21,137 bases of DNA from an uncultured Clostridia bacterium (GTDB taxonomy: Bacteria > Bacillota > Clostridia > Christensenellales > CAG-314): positions 1 to 21,137 of the forward strand of contig CAKQXG010000020.1 in assembly GCA_934281515.1 (NCBI GenBank), given 5' to 3'. The notes beneath the pieces were generated by a model. That model saw only the letters and a program-made list of their open reading frames with translations. It did no database searches and was not told the DNA's origin. Every line of letters begins with the position of its first letter. Position 1 is the first letter of the stretch. Below, piece after piece: positions 13,389 to 20,409 of the stretch. The position numbers and the translations under genes are program-made.

Positions 13389-14308
13389 GCGTGCTTGTAG
13401 TAGGAAGTTTTGTAGTAGACCTGGTAGCGCAGTGCGAACGTGCGCCCGAAGCGGGCGAAACGCTTACGGGAAAATCGTTTAATATATATTTAGGCGGAAA
13501 AGGAGCTAACCAGGCGATAGCCGCAAAACGAATGGGTGCAAACGTGGTGATGGCAGGATGTCTCGGCACGGATATATTCGGGGACGACTTTATAAAGACG
13601 TTTAAGCAGGAAGGATTGTCTGTGGAGAATATAACCCGGACTGAAGAAGATCGCACGGGTTGTAGTCTTGTGACATTAGAAACAAACGGACAAAACAGAA
13701 TATGTATGACGCCGGGAGCGAATCTGCATTATACAATAGACGACCTGAAGAAGATAGAACCGCTGATAAAGGAAGCTAACGTAGTGGTAACGCAGTGCGA
13801 AATGCAACCCGCGATAGTGGACGAATTGGCAAAACTGTGTAAAAAATATAAGAAAAAGTACATATTGAACCCTGCCCCTGCGCGACAGTTCAGCGACGAA
13901 ACGCTGTCGACGTTGTACGCAATAACGCCCAACGAGACAGAGTTGGGTATAATAGTAGGCAGGGAATTGAAAAACGAAGAGGACTACGTAAACGCATCGA
14001 AGTATTTGATAGCGAAAGGCGTGCAAAACGTGGTGGTAACGTTAGGAAGCAAGGGAAGCCTGCTGGTAAATGCAACGCAGATAGAGAGAGTACCTGCAAT
14101 GAAAGTTACGGCAGTGGATACGGTAGGTGCAGGCGATTCGTTTACGGGATCGTTGGCGGCGTTTGTAGACGAAGGCAAAAGCGTGTTGGACGGAATGCGA
14201 CTAAGCACGATTGTGGGCGGCTTGCAAGTGCAGCGGCGCGGAGCAATTCCGGCAATGCCGTACCGTAACGAGGTTGCAGAAATAGCAAAAACAAGCGGCT
14301 TGCTTTAA
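13385..14308 (+). CDS. Ribokinase-like PfkB sugar kinase
   Basis: A 307-residue PfkB-family kinase resembling ribokinase along its whole length. D12 in the first strand and G-G-K-G-A-N-Q-A (37-44) correspond to the ribose-binding residues of E. coli RbsK; N-P-A-P-A-R, T-P-N-E-T-E and D-T-V-G-A-G-D-S-F-T-G (245-255) follow, with D251 as the catalytic base. It should phosphorylate a furanose pentose at O5. Ribose is the default substrate, but D-arabinose is a known weak ribokinase substrate, and the 4-base ATGA overlap with an arabinose-5-phosphate isomerase gene suggests D-arabinose as the real one here (inference). The overlap means the two proteins are made together in similar amounts. Confidence 0.85.
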   Translation: MSVLVVGSFVVDLVAQCERAPEAGETLTGKSFNIYLGGKGANQAIAAKRMGANVVMAGCLGTDIFGDDFIKTFKQEGLSVENITRTEEDRTGCSLVTLETNGQNRICMTPGANLHYTIDDLKKIEPLIKEANVVVTQCEMQPAIVDELAKLCKKYKKKYILNPAPARQFSDETLSTLYAITPNETELGIIVGRELKNEEDYVNASKYLIAKGVQNVVVTLGSKGSLLVNATQIERVPAMKVTAVDTVGAGDSFTGSLAAFVDEGKSVLDGMRLSTIVGGLQVQRRGAIPAMPYRNEVAEIAKTSGLL

Positions 14309-14341
14309 AACGATATCCGATATAACAACCTGATTGTTTCT

Positions 14342-15169
14342 ATGGAAAACGAATTTGAAAACAAAAGTGAAAAATACGGCTTGCCACACAATCGATGGCA
14401 AGTGTTTGGCGACCGAGTCAAAACGCACTTCGGCAAATTTCTCCTTTGCGGGTTGATTCTGCTGATTTTTGCATTGCCGTTGTTTGCCGTAAGGATGTAT
14501 GCAGATATGTCTGTTGCGACATTGTATGACAAATACAAGCAAGAGTTGCTGACCGCCGAGCAATACAATGGTGCAGTGGCAACGGTAACATTGGTGGCTT
14601 CGGCGTTGAATGTGGTCGGCTTTCTCGTGCTTGCTGTCGGATTGTCCGGCGTGGTGCGGCAGGTGCGGCAAATGGCGTGGTCAGAGCCGCTGGAGTTTTG
14701 GCGTGACTTTGCCGTCGGCATCAAACAAAATGCAGGCAGATATCTGATTGTGTTTTTCGTGCTGGGACTACTCAATGCGTTCGACGCTGTTGTTATGCAA
14801 ACACGCAACGATGTACTGTCATACGTTCCGTTGTGTTTGTATGTGTTTATACTGCTGCCGAGCGCATTGCATATGCTTGTGCAAGTGGCGATTTACAATC
14901 ACAAGTTCGGCGATATATTTGCCACTTCGGCATTCGTTTATCTCAAAACATTGCCTGTGTCGATATTGTTTTCCGTCTTGTTTATGTCCTATGGACTGTT
15001 TGACATGATTTCTTCCTTTGCCGTGCGCTATATATGCAAGGTTCTGTTTGTTGTGTTGTTGCCAATAGGTATACTCGGTTGGTTTTTATACGTGTGCTCG
15101 GCGTTGGACAAATACGTCAACAAACAAAGCTATCCGCAACTTGTCGACAAGGGCGTATGGCGGCTATAA
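14342..15169 (+). CDS. Multi-pass membrane protein, possibly YesL/DUF624-like
   Basis: A 275-residue protein with about six hydrophobic helices (near 33-50, 80-103, 133-149, 161-183, 203-228, 231-251) and no recognised catalytic motif. The central W-R-D-F-A-V-G-I-K-Q-N-A-G-R-Y segment before helix 3 resembles the YesL/DUF624 family, which often sits in sugar-transport operons with unknown function; the match is tentative. It starts 33 bases after the kinase stop but has no visible ribosome binding site, so translation may be weak or coupled. A terminator follows, making it the last gene of the isomerase-kinase unit. Confidence 0.6.
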   Translation: MENEFENKSEKYGLPHNRWQVFGDRVKTHFGKFLLCGLILLIFALPLFAVRMYADMSVATLYDKYKQELLTAEQYNGAVATVTLVASALNVVGFLVLAVGLSGVVRQVRQMAWSEPLEFWRDFAVGIKQNAGRYLIVFFVLGLLNAFDAVVMQTRNDVLSYVPLCLYVFILLPSALHMLVQVAIYNHKFGDIFATSAFVYLKTLPVSILFSVLFMSYGLFDMISSFAVRYICKVLFVVLLPIGILGWFLYVCSALDKYVNKQSYPQLVDKGVWRL

Positions 15170-15193
15170 AACATAAAATCCAATCGAATATAA

Positions 15194-15238
15194 TACGACC
15201 GGGTAGCTACTTAAATCGCCGCTCGGTCGTAAATTTTT
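15194..15238 (+). terminator. Rho-independent terminator
   Basis: TACGACCG (15194-15201) pairs with CGGTCGTA (15224-15231), with a few more inner wobble pairs, and is followed by AATTTTT (15232-15238). It lies 25 bases after the membrane-protein stop and ends the plus-strand unit before the convergent regulator gene. The rest of the 200-base gap to 15369 shows no gene. Confidence 0.65.
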
Positions 15239-15369
15239 GTATACGTATCAACTTTTTTATGATTTCTTTGCACTTGGGTCGCGTTTGCCCTGGCAATTTG
15301 TCGCTTTTAAGCAATGTTTTATATTTACAAGTTGTTTCTTTTTAATGGTAGCGTTACTCGTTTTATCGG

Positions 15370-16200
15370 TTACTTTTTCTTACGTCGGTAATAGGACGGC
15401 GCATGCCCGAATGTCTTGCGGAAAAGCTTTCCGAAATAGTTGTAGTCGTGTACTCCCACTTTGTCTGCAATGTCCGTCAAAGGGTCATCGGTTGTTTCGA
15501 TAAGTTCTCTTGCGCCCAACATGCGTTGAGCCGTGACGTATTTTTTGGGCGGCATGCCTGTTGCCTTGACAACCGCGGTGTAAATCTGCTTTTCCGACAT
15601 GCAAAACGCCTCGCACAGTTCGTCGGAGTCCAACGGTTTGTCGAGATTCGCTTTGATGTATGGCGAAATCGTGTTTTCAAATACGTTGTGCTTGACGGTT
15701 ATCAGGTTTTTGTTGACGGCGTACTCGAATATGGCAAGGGTCAGTTCCTTTACCGCTTCAAATTTTTGTTGGGAAAACCTGGTTGTTTTAAAGTACAGAT
15801 TGCGCATTTCCTTTTCGTTTAGTCCGTACTCGGCGCAATACTTTGCAATGGTGGCAATGGACTGCTTTTCGGTGCGTGTGTCACGCATGGGACCGATGAC
15901 GATGTATCCGTATATTATTTTGCCGCGTTGCAACTTGATTACCATTTCTTTCATTCCGAAGTGACACGCATAGTGCATGTTATCTTCGTCCGACTGTTTT
16001 ACCTGTTGCATTGCGCCGCTGTCGGAGCTTTTGCAGCGGTCGGCGTAGTGGCATTTGACCATTTGACAAAACTTGTTGCCGGGTTCGGTGCAAGCGTAGG
16101 TGCCCTCGAAGTTTTCGTCGTACAGTTGTACCGAGGCTTTGGTAAGGTACCCAAGGTGCGTAAGTAGTTTCTTTGTAAGTTGAAGATCGAAGTTCAGCAT
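15370..16200 (-). CDS. AraC-family regulator with PocR sensor domain
   Basis: A 276-residue regulator on the minus strand. The N-terminal half (about 5-165) fits a PocR ligand-binding domain: cysteines C37, C45, C50, C56 and C79, the Y-A-C-H-F-G-M segment (77-83) and G-Y-I-V-I-G-P (98-104). The C-terminal part (about 178-274) is the two-helix-turn-helix AraC DNA-binding domain, ending in D-Y-N-Y-F-G-K-L-F-R-K-T-F-G-H-A-P-S-Y-Y-R. It is divergent from the GH20/GH112 genes and very likely activates them. M1 is the only sensible start, as the next Met comes at residue 47, after the domain begins, yet no ribosome binding site precedes it; the promoter position suggests a leaderless mRNA. Confidence 0.85.
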   Translation of the reverse strand: MLNFDLQLTKKLLTHLGYLTKASVQLYDENFEGTYACTEPGNKFCQMVKCHYADRCKSSDSGAMQQVKQSDEDNMHYACHFGMKEMVIKLQRGKIIYGYIVIGPMRDTRTEKQSIATIAKYCAEYGLNEKEMRNLYFKTTRFSQQKFEAVKELTLAIFEYAVNKNLITVKHNVFENTISPYIKANLDKPLDSDELCEAFCMSEKQIYTAVVKATGMPPKKYVTAQRMLGARELIETTDDPLTDIADKVGVHDYNYFGKLFRKTFGHAPSYYRRKKK

Positions 16201-16206
16201 GTTTCA

Positions 16207-16235
16207 AGTATATCACACTCGGTGCAAAATTTCAA
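16207..16235 (-). promoter_or_regulatory. Promoter of the PocR-AraC gene, probably leaderless
   Basis: Read on the minus strand: TTGAAA (16235-16230), a 17-base spacer, TATACT (16212-16207), with a TG one base before the -10 (extended -10). The A of the ATG (16200) lies 7 bases after the -10, exactly where transcription should begin. Confidence 0.65.
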
Positions 16236-16240
16236 CGCTT

Positions 16241-16271
16241 TTGCGGAATAACATAACAAAATTGCTGAATA
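16241..16271. promoter_or_regulatory. 21-bp-spaced direct repeat, candidate AraC-type operator
   Basis: TTGCGGAATA (16241-16250) and TTGCTGAATA (16262-16271) match at 9 of 10 positions and start 21 bases apart, two helical turns. This is the geometry used by AraC-family half-sites. The pair sits just upstream of the regulator's own -35 and about 60 bases upstream of the GH20 promoter, so it could serve both directions. Confidence 0.5.
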
Positions 16272-16328
16272 TGGCGAAAAATTACCTACTTTTTGTCGAT
16301 TTTGATACTATCAACGGCGAAAGGCAAG

Positions 16329-16337
16329 TGATATAAT
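16329..16337 (+). promoter_or_regulatory. Extended -10 promoter for the GH20/GH112 operon
   Basis: TGATATAAT combines a perfect TATAAT (16332-16337) with the TGn extension. No good -35 is found at 16-18 bases upstream, as expected for an activator-dependent or extended -10 promoter. Transcription should start near 16344. Confidence 0.6.
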
Positions 16338-16343
16338 GTTTAT

Positions 16344-16507
16344 GTAAGCCGAAAATGTCACCGAAAAGGGCAATTTTCCTGCGGTTAAGTAATTTTTGAC
16401 TTACTACATTTTTTCGTTTCGGCATATTCGTCGAGGCGAAATATCGTCCCTTTTCGATGTTTGCGCATCGAAAGGGGAACGCTTTTGATTTTTACGAGGA
16501 AGAAAAG
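16344..16507 (+). other. About 164-nt structured 5' leader of the GH20 gene
   Basis: No gene is seen here. It contains several inverted repeats, the strongest being 16448-16459 with 16466-16477 (12 pairs, one wobble, loop TTTGCG), followed by T-rich sequence (CTTTT and GATTTTT). The T-rich stretch makes it look like an attenuator-type terminator placed just before the ribosome binding site (GAGGAAG, 16495-16501). No known riboswitch was recognised. Confidence 0.4.
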
Positions 16508-18100
16508 ATGTCGCTAAATAAAATCGGCGCACTTGTCTGTTGCGCGAGCAACGGAGTTATGAAACCGACCGTGGTAAAAAAGCTCGTTGATATATTGGAA
16601 AAGATCGGCTACAACTTGTTGGAGTTGTGTATTGACGACCTGTATCAAATTGACGGCGAACCATTTTTCGGTTATATGCGCGGCGGGTACACGCACGAAG
16701 AAATCAAGGATATGGACGCGTATGCGCATGCTCACGGGGTGGAATTGGTTCCGTGCATACAGACATTGTCTCATCTGGACAATTTGGTCAAGTTGCCGAT
16801 TTACGCCGACATTGTAGACATAGACAACATTTTGCTTGTGGACGAACCTAAAACCTACGAGCTGATTGACAAAATGTTTGCTTCGCTTGCGGCAGACTTT
16901 ACAACTCGCAACATAAACATCGGTTTTGACGAGGCGCAACACGTCGGTTTGGGCAAGTACCTGGACAAGCACGGTTATGCAGACCGACATGAGTTGTTGT
17001 TGCGACATCTCAACAAGGTAGTGGACATCGCCGCCAAGTACGGCTTCAAGGCGCATATGTGGAGCGACATGTTTTATCGCTTGTCCAACCACGGAGAATA
17101 CAGCGTGCCTGACCCTGTATTGCCGCAAGACGTAATCGTAAAGGTTCCCGACGTGGAGTTGTGCTATTGGGACTACTACAATACAGACGAAACAATGTAC
17201 GATGCCATGATGACTTCGCACGAGCGTTTCGGTAAACCCTTGTGGTTTGCTTGCGGCGCATGGACGTGTATGGGTTTTTCTCCGTTAAATCACTACGCGC
17301 TTAAAACAATTGCGCCTGCATTTAAGCAAGTTGCCAAGCATGGCATAAACAACGTGCTGGTCACTTTGTGGGGTGACAACGGACATGATTGTAGTTACTT
17401 TTCGGCATTGCCCGTGTTGTACGCGGCAAAACAGTACGCCGACGGCAATTTCGACGAAGCGGCAATCAAAAACGGTTTCGAGCAGTTGTTTGGGTTAAAC
17501 TATGATGACTTTATGTCGCTTGATTCGCCCAATGCTGTGGGTGACAACGAGAATTACTCCAAGCCGTACAGCAGTTGCAAGGCATTGTTGTTCAACGACC
17601 CGTTTTTGGGGTGGAAGGACAGCGCAATAGCAAACACTACACTGCCTGACTACAACAAGCTTGCAGTCGATCTTGTCGCAGCAGGCAAACGCAACAAACA
17701 ATACAAGTATCTGTTCGACAACATGTCCGCGTTGTGCAAGGTACTTGCGCTTAAAGCGACGTTGGGGATTGACATACGTAACGCATACAATGCAAATGAC
17801 GGTAAAACACTGTTAAAACTGTCAAACAGGTGCATTAAAACGGCGAAATCGGTACTAAACTTCAAACGAACGTTGCAAGCTGTGTGGTTTGCTGACAACA
17901 AGCCTTTCGGCTGGGAAATACATGAAATACGTCTCGGCGGGTTGATCTCGCGTTTAGAAAATTGTGCGGCTCGCTTGAAGGAATACGTTCACGGAAAAGT
18001 GAGCGAAATACCCGAACTCGAAACGGAAGTGTTGCCGTATGGCGCAAACAAAGTCGATTGCAACGTGTACAAGGCACTTGTAAGCGTTTCGCAGTTGTAA
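16508..18100 (+). CDS. GH20 beta-N-acetylhexosaminidase-type enzyme, cytoplasmic
   Basis: A 530-residue TIM-barrel glycosidase resembling the GcnA-like branch of GH20. The catalytic Asp-Glu pair is in N-I-G-F-D-E-A (D141, E142), preceded by barrel strands with L-V-P-C-I-Q-T-L-S-H-L and followed by M-W-S-D-M-F and V-T-L-W-G-D-N-G-H-D. The last 150 residues form a helical extension. There is no signal peptide, so it removes terminal beta-linked GlcNAc or GalNAc from imported oligosaccharides. The longer frame from 16457 starts within a stem-loop and lacks a ribosome site; 16508 is preceded by GAGGAAG. Its neighbours, GH112 phosphorylase and a CUT1 permease, point to mucin- or milk-type glycans. 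Confidence 0.82.
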   Translation: MSLNKIGALVCCASNGVMKPTVVKKLVDILEKIGYNLLELCIDDLYQIDGEPFFGYMRGGYTHEEIKDMDAYAHAHGVELVPCIQTLSHLDNLVKLPIYADIVDIDNILLVDEPKTYELIDKMFASLAADFTTRNINIGFDEAQHVGLGKYLDKHGYADRHELLLRHLNKVVDIAAKYGFKAHMWSDMFYRLSNHGEYSVPDPVLPQDVIVKVPDVELCYWDYYNTDETMYDAMMTSHERFGKPLWFACGAWTCMGFSPLNHYALKTIAPAFKQVAKHGINNVLVTLWGDNGHDCSYFSALPVLYAAKQYADGNFDEAAIKNGFEQLFGLNYDDFMSLDSPNAVGDNENYSKPYSSCKALLFNDPFLGWKDSAIANTTLPDYNKLAVDLVAAGKRNKQYKYLFDNMSALCKVLALKATLGIDIRNAYNANDGKTLLKLSNRCIKTAKSVLNFKRTLQAVWFADNKPFGWEIHEIRLGGLISRLENCAARLKEYVHGKVSEIPELETEVLPYGANKVDCNVYKALVSVSQL

Positions 18101-18152
18101 TCGATGCAAGTCGGAGCATGCGTCGCAGCTTCGAAGAAAAGAAAGGATTTGT

Positions 18153-20312
18153 ATGAGCAAAGGAAGAATAACAATACCTACCGACGAGAGTTTTGTCGAT
18201 GGTACTAGGATAATTGCCGATTTGTGGGGAGCCGACGCCGTGCGCGATTGCGACGGCACCAGACTGCCCGACAACGCTGCCGAACTTGCCGAAAAGGTGT
18301 ACAACACCTATTTTATAGTACGTGGCGACAACGAATGGGGACGTGCGCACCCCGAAGAAGCTCACCGCACTTTTTTGTTATCCGAGCGTGTGGCGGCATT
18401 TGCCACGGAACTGACAATCGACCCGATGGCGGACTACTTCGCCGATCAGGTTTGCCCCGATATCGAACAGATAAAGCGTTGGCAGGTGTACGACCGCACG
18501 ACGGGGACATTGCATGCCGATTGGATACTTAACGCCGACGCTACAGTGACGATATGCAACGCTACGCCCTATCACGAGTATACGTTGACATTTATGGCGC
18601 GCCTGACGTGGCACCCGGTGCAGATATACAACTATCTTACCAACAATTGGACGTGCGAAAAGCAGTTGATGTACGACCCGTCCTACTCTTGCACGAAGCA
18701 GTATGTCAAGCGTTTCGCCGAGGAATGGTGCAAAGCTCACCCCGAAACAAACGTTGTGCGCTTTACCACATTTCTGTACCAGTTTACGCTGATATTCAAT
18801 AAACACGGAAAAGAAAAATATGTCGATTGGTTCGGTTACACATTGGCGGCGTCCCCGATACTGCTTGACGAATTTGCGGCAGAGTACGGCTACGAATTGA
18901 CCGCCGAAGATATTGTGGACGGCGGTTGCTACAACAATCCGTTCAGGGTACCTACCAAAAAGTTTTTGGACTACATGGACTTTGTTTGTCGCAGAGTGAC
19001 GCAAACGGTACGGCAACTTACCGACATTGTGCATGCCAACGGCAAGGAAACAATGATGTTTCTCGGTGACGATTGGATCGGCGCCGAACCGTACGGCAAA
19101 CATTTTGCCGAGATGAATCTCGACGCGGTCGTCGGCAGTATAGGCGGCGGCGTCACCGAGCGCATGCTTGCCGAGATACCGTCTGTTAAGTACCGCGAAG
19201 GGCGTTTTCTGCCGTATTTCTTCCCCGATACTTTTTTTGACGGCAACGAGAACGGCGCCGTAGCCGAGTTAAACAAAAACTGGAACACGGCGCGGCGTGC
19301 GATGTTACGTTGTCCACTTGACAGAATGGGTTTTGGCGGTTACTTGTCGCTTGCGGCAAAGTTTCCCAAGTTTGTGTCTCGTGTTGCCGAGATATGCGAT
19401 GAGTTCCGCGCCATCTGCGACGCGGCAGGCAAGCAAAAGCCGTTTGCCGCACTTACCGTGGCAATACTCAATTGTTGGGGCGCGTTGCGCAGTTGGCAAA
19501 GCCACATGGTGGCGCACGAGTTGTGGTATCAGCAAATCTATTCCTACCAAGGCGTGTTGGAAAGCTTGTCGGGACAGGCGGTAATCGTTAGGTTTATTTC
19601 TTTCGATGATGTGCGCAACGGCATCGACAATGACATTGACGTCATTATCAACGTCGGTGCGGAAAACACGGCATACAGCGGTGGTAAAGAGTGGAACGAT
19701 CCTGTTATCGCCGAAACAATAAGAAAGTGGGTTGCCGAAGGTCACGGGTTTGTGGGCATAGGCGAACCGACGGCGTATCAAAAAGACGGGCGGTGTTTTG
19801 TACTTGCCGACGTACTTGGCGTGGACAAGGAAAAAGGCTTTACGCTTAGCGAGGACAAGTACAACATTGAGCGGCACGCAAGTTTTATTACCGAGGACGT
19901 TGTCGGCGACATCGACTACGGCGAAGATACCAAAAATATCTACGCGCTTGCCGATACAACGGTTGTGGATATATCGATATCCGACCGTTTTGTGCGCAAA
20001 GTAAACATCGGCGAGGTTAAGATTGCAACAAACGACTACGGCAAAGGGCGCGGCGTGTATATTGCAGGATTGCCTTACAGCGTGCAAAATGCAAGATTGC
20101 TTTACCGTGCGATGTATTTTGCCGCGCACAAAGAAAGCGACATGTATCGTGCGTTTAGTACCAATCCTTTTACGGAATGCACATACTACCCGGGTAGCGG
20201 AAAGTACGCCGTTGTCAACAATTCCGACAACGAACAAACAACGGTCTTTTACGATGTTGACGGCGCAAGCAAGTCGCTGACAATACCTGCCGCGAGTATA
20301 TTGTGGCTGTAA
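18153..20312 (+). CDS. lnpA: GH112 galacto-N-biose/lacto-N-biose phosphorylase
   Basis: A 719-residue protein that resembles characterised 1,3-beta-galactosyl-N-acetylhexosamine phosphorylases along nearly its full length. Clear matches are E-L/D-L-W-G-A-D-A-(I/V)-R (21-31 region), V-V-R-F-T-T-F-x-Y-Q-F-T-L (201-213), M-M-F-L-G-D-x-W-I-G (301-310, catalytic acid D306), G-R-F-L-P-Y-F-F-P-D-T-F, G-G-Y-L-S-L-A-A-K-F-P-K-F-V, V-R-F-I-S-F-D-D-V and N-D-Y-G-K-G-R-G-V-Y-I-(A/S)-G-L-P-Y-S. It splits Gal-beta-1,3-GalNAc or -GlcNAc with phosphate into galactose 1-phosphate and the N-acetylhexosamine, in the cytoplasm. It is slightly shorter than bifidobacterial forms because of a shortened loop around residues 605-625. 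Preference between galacto- and lacto-N-biose cannot be read here. An AAAGGA site supports the start. Confidence 0.92.
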   Translation: MSKGRITIPTDESFVDGTRIIADLWGADAVRDCDGTRLPDNAAELAEKVYNTYFIVRGDNEWGRAHPEEAHRTFLLSERVAAFATELTIDPMADYFADQVCPDIEQIKRWQVYDRTTGTLHADWILNADATVTICNATPYHEYTLTFMARLTWHPVQIYNYLTNNWTCEKQLMYDPSYSCTKQYVKRFAEEWCKAHPETNVVRFTTFLYQFTLIFNKHGKEKYVDWFGYTLAASPILLDEFAAEYGYELTAEDIVDGGCYNNPFRVPTKKFLDYMDFVCRRVTQTVRQLTDIVHANGKETMMFLGDDWIGAEPYGKHFAEMNLDAVVGSIGGGVTERMLAEIPSVKYREGRFLPYFFPDTFFDGNENGAVAELNKNWNTARRAMLRCPLDRMGFGGYLSLAAKFPKFVSRVAEICDEFRAICDAAGKQKPFAALTVAILNCWGALRSWQSHMVAHELWYQQIYSYQGVLESLSGQAVIVRFISFDDVRNGIDNDIDVIINVGAENTAYSGGKEWNDPVIAETIRKWVAEGHGFVGIGEPTAYQKDGRCFVLADVLGVDKEKGFTLSEDKYNIERHASFITEDVVGDIDYGEDTKNIYALADTTVVDISISDRFVRKVNIGEVKIATNDYGKGRGVYIAGLPYSVQNARLLYRAMYFAAHKESDMYRAFSTNPFTECTYYPGSGKYAVVNNSDNEQTTVFYDVDGASKSLTIPAASILWL

Positions 20313-20350
20313 GTAAATTGTAGTAAAACAGATATTTAACAGTCTAAAGC

Positions 20351-20383
20351 GTCGCATACAAAAAAAACGGTGGTATATGCGGC
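20351..20383 (+). other. Hairpin between GH112 and permease genes
   Basis: GTCGCATA (20351-20358) pairs with TATGCGGC (20376-20383), 8 pairs with one wobble, around an A-rich loop. No T-run follows, so it is not a normal terminator; it may separate mRNA levels of enzyme and transporter. Confidence 0.35.
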
Positions 20384-20409
20384 TGTAACGACAAACGGAG
20401 GTGTTTGAG

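Noticed and set aside
15191..15199. TAATACGAC resembles the beginning of a T7 promoter
   Set aside because: Only the first nine bases match; the rest is part of the terminator hairpin and there is no phage context.
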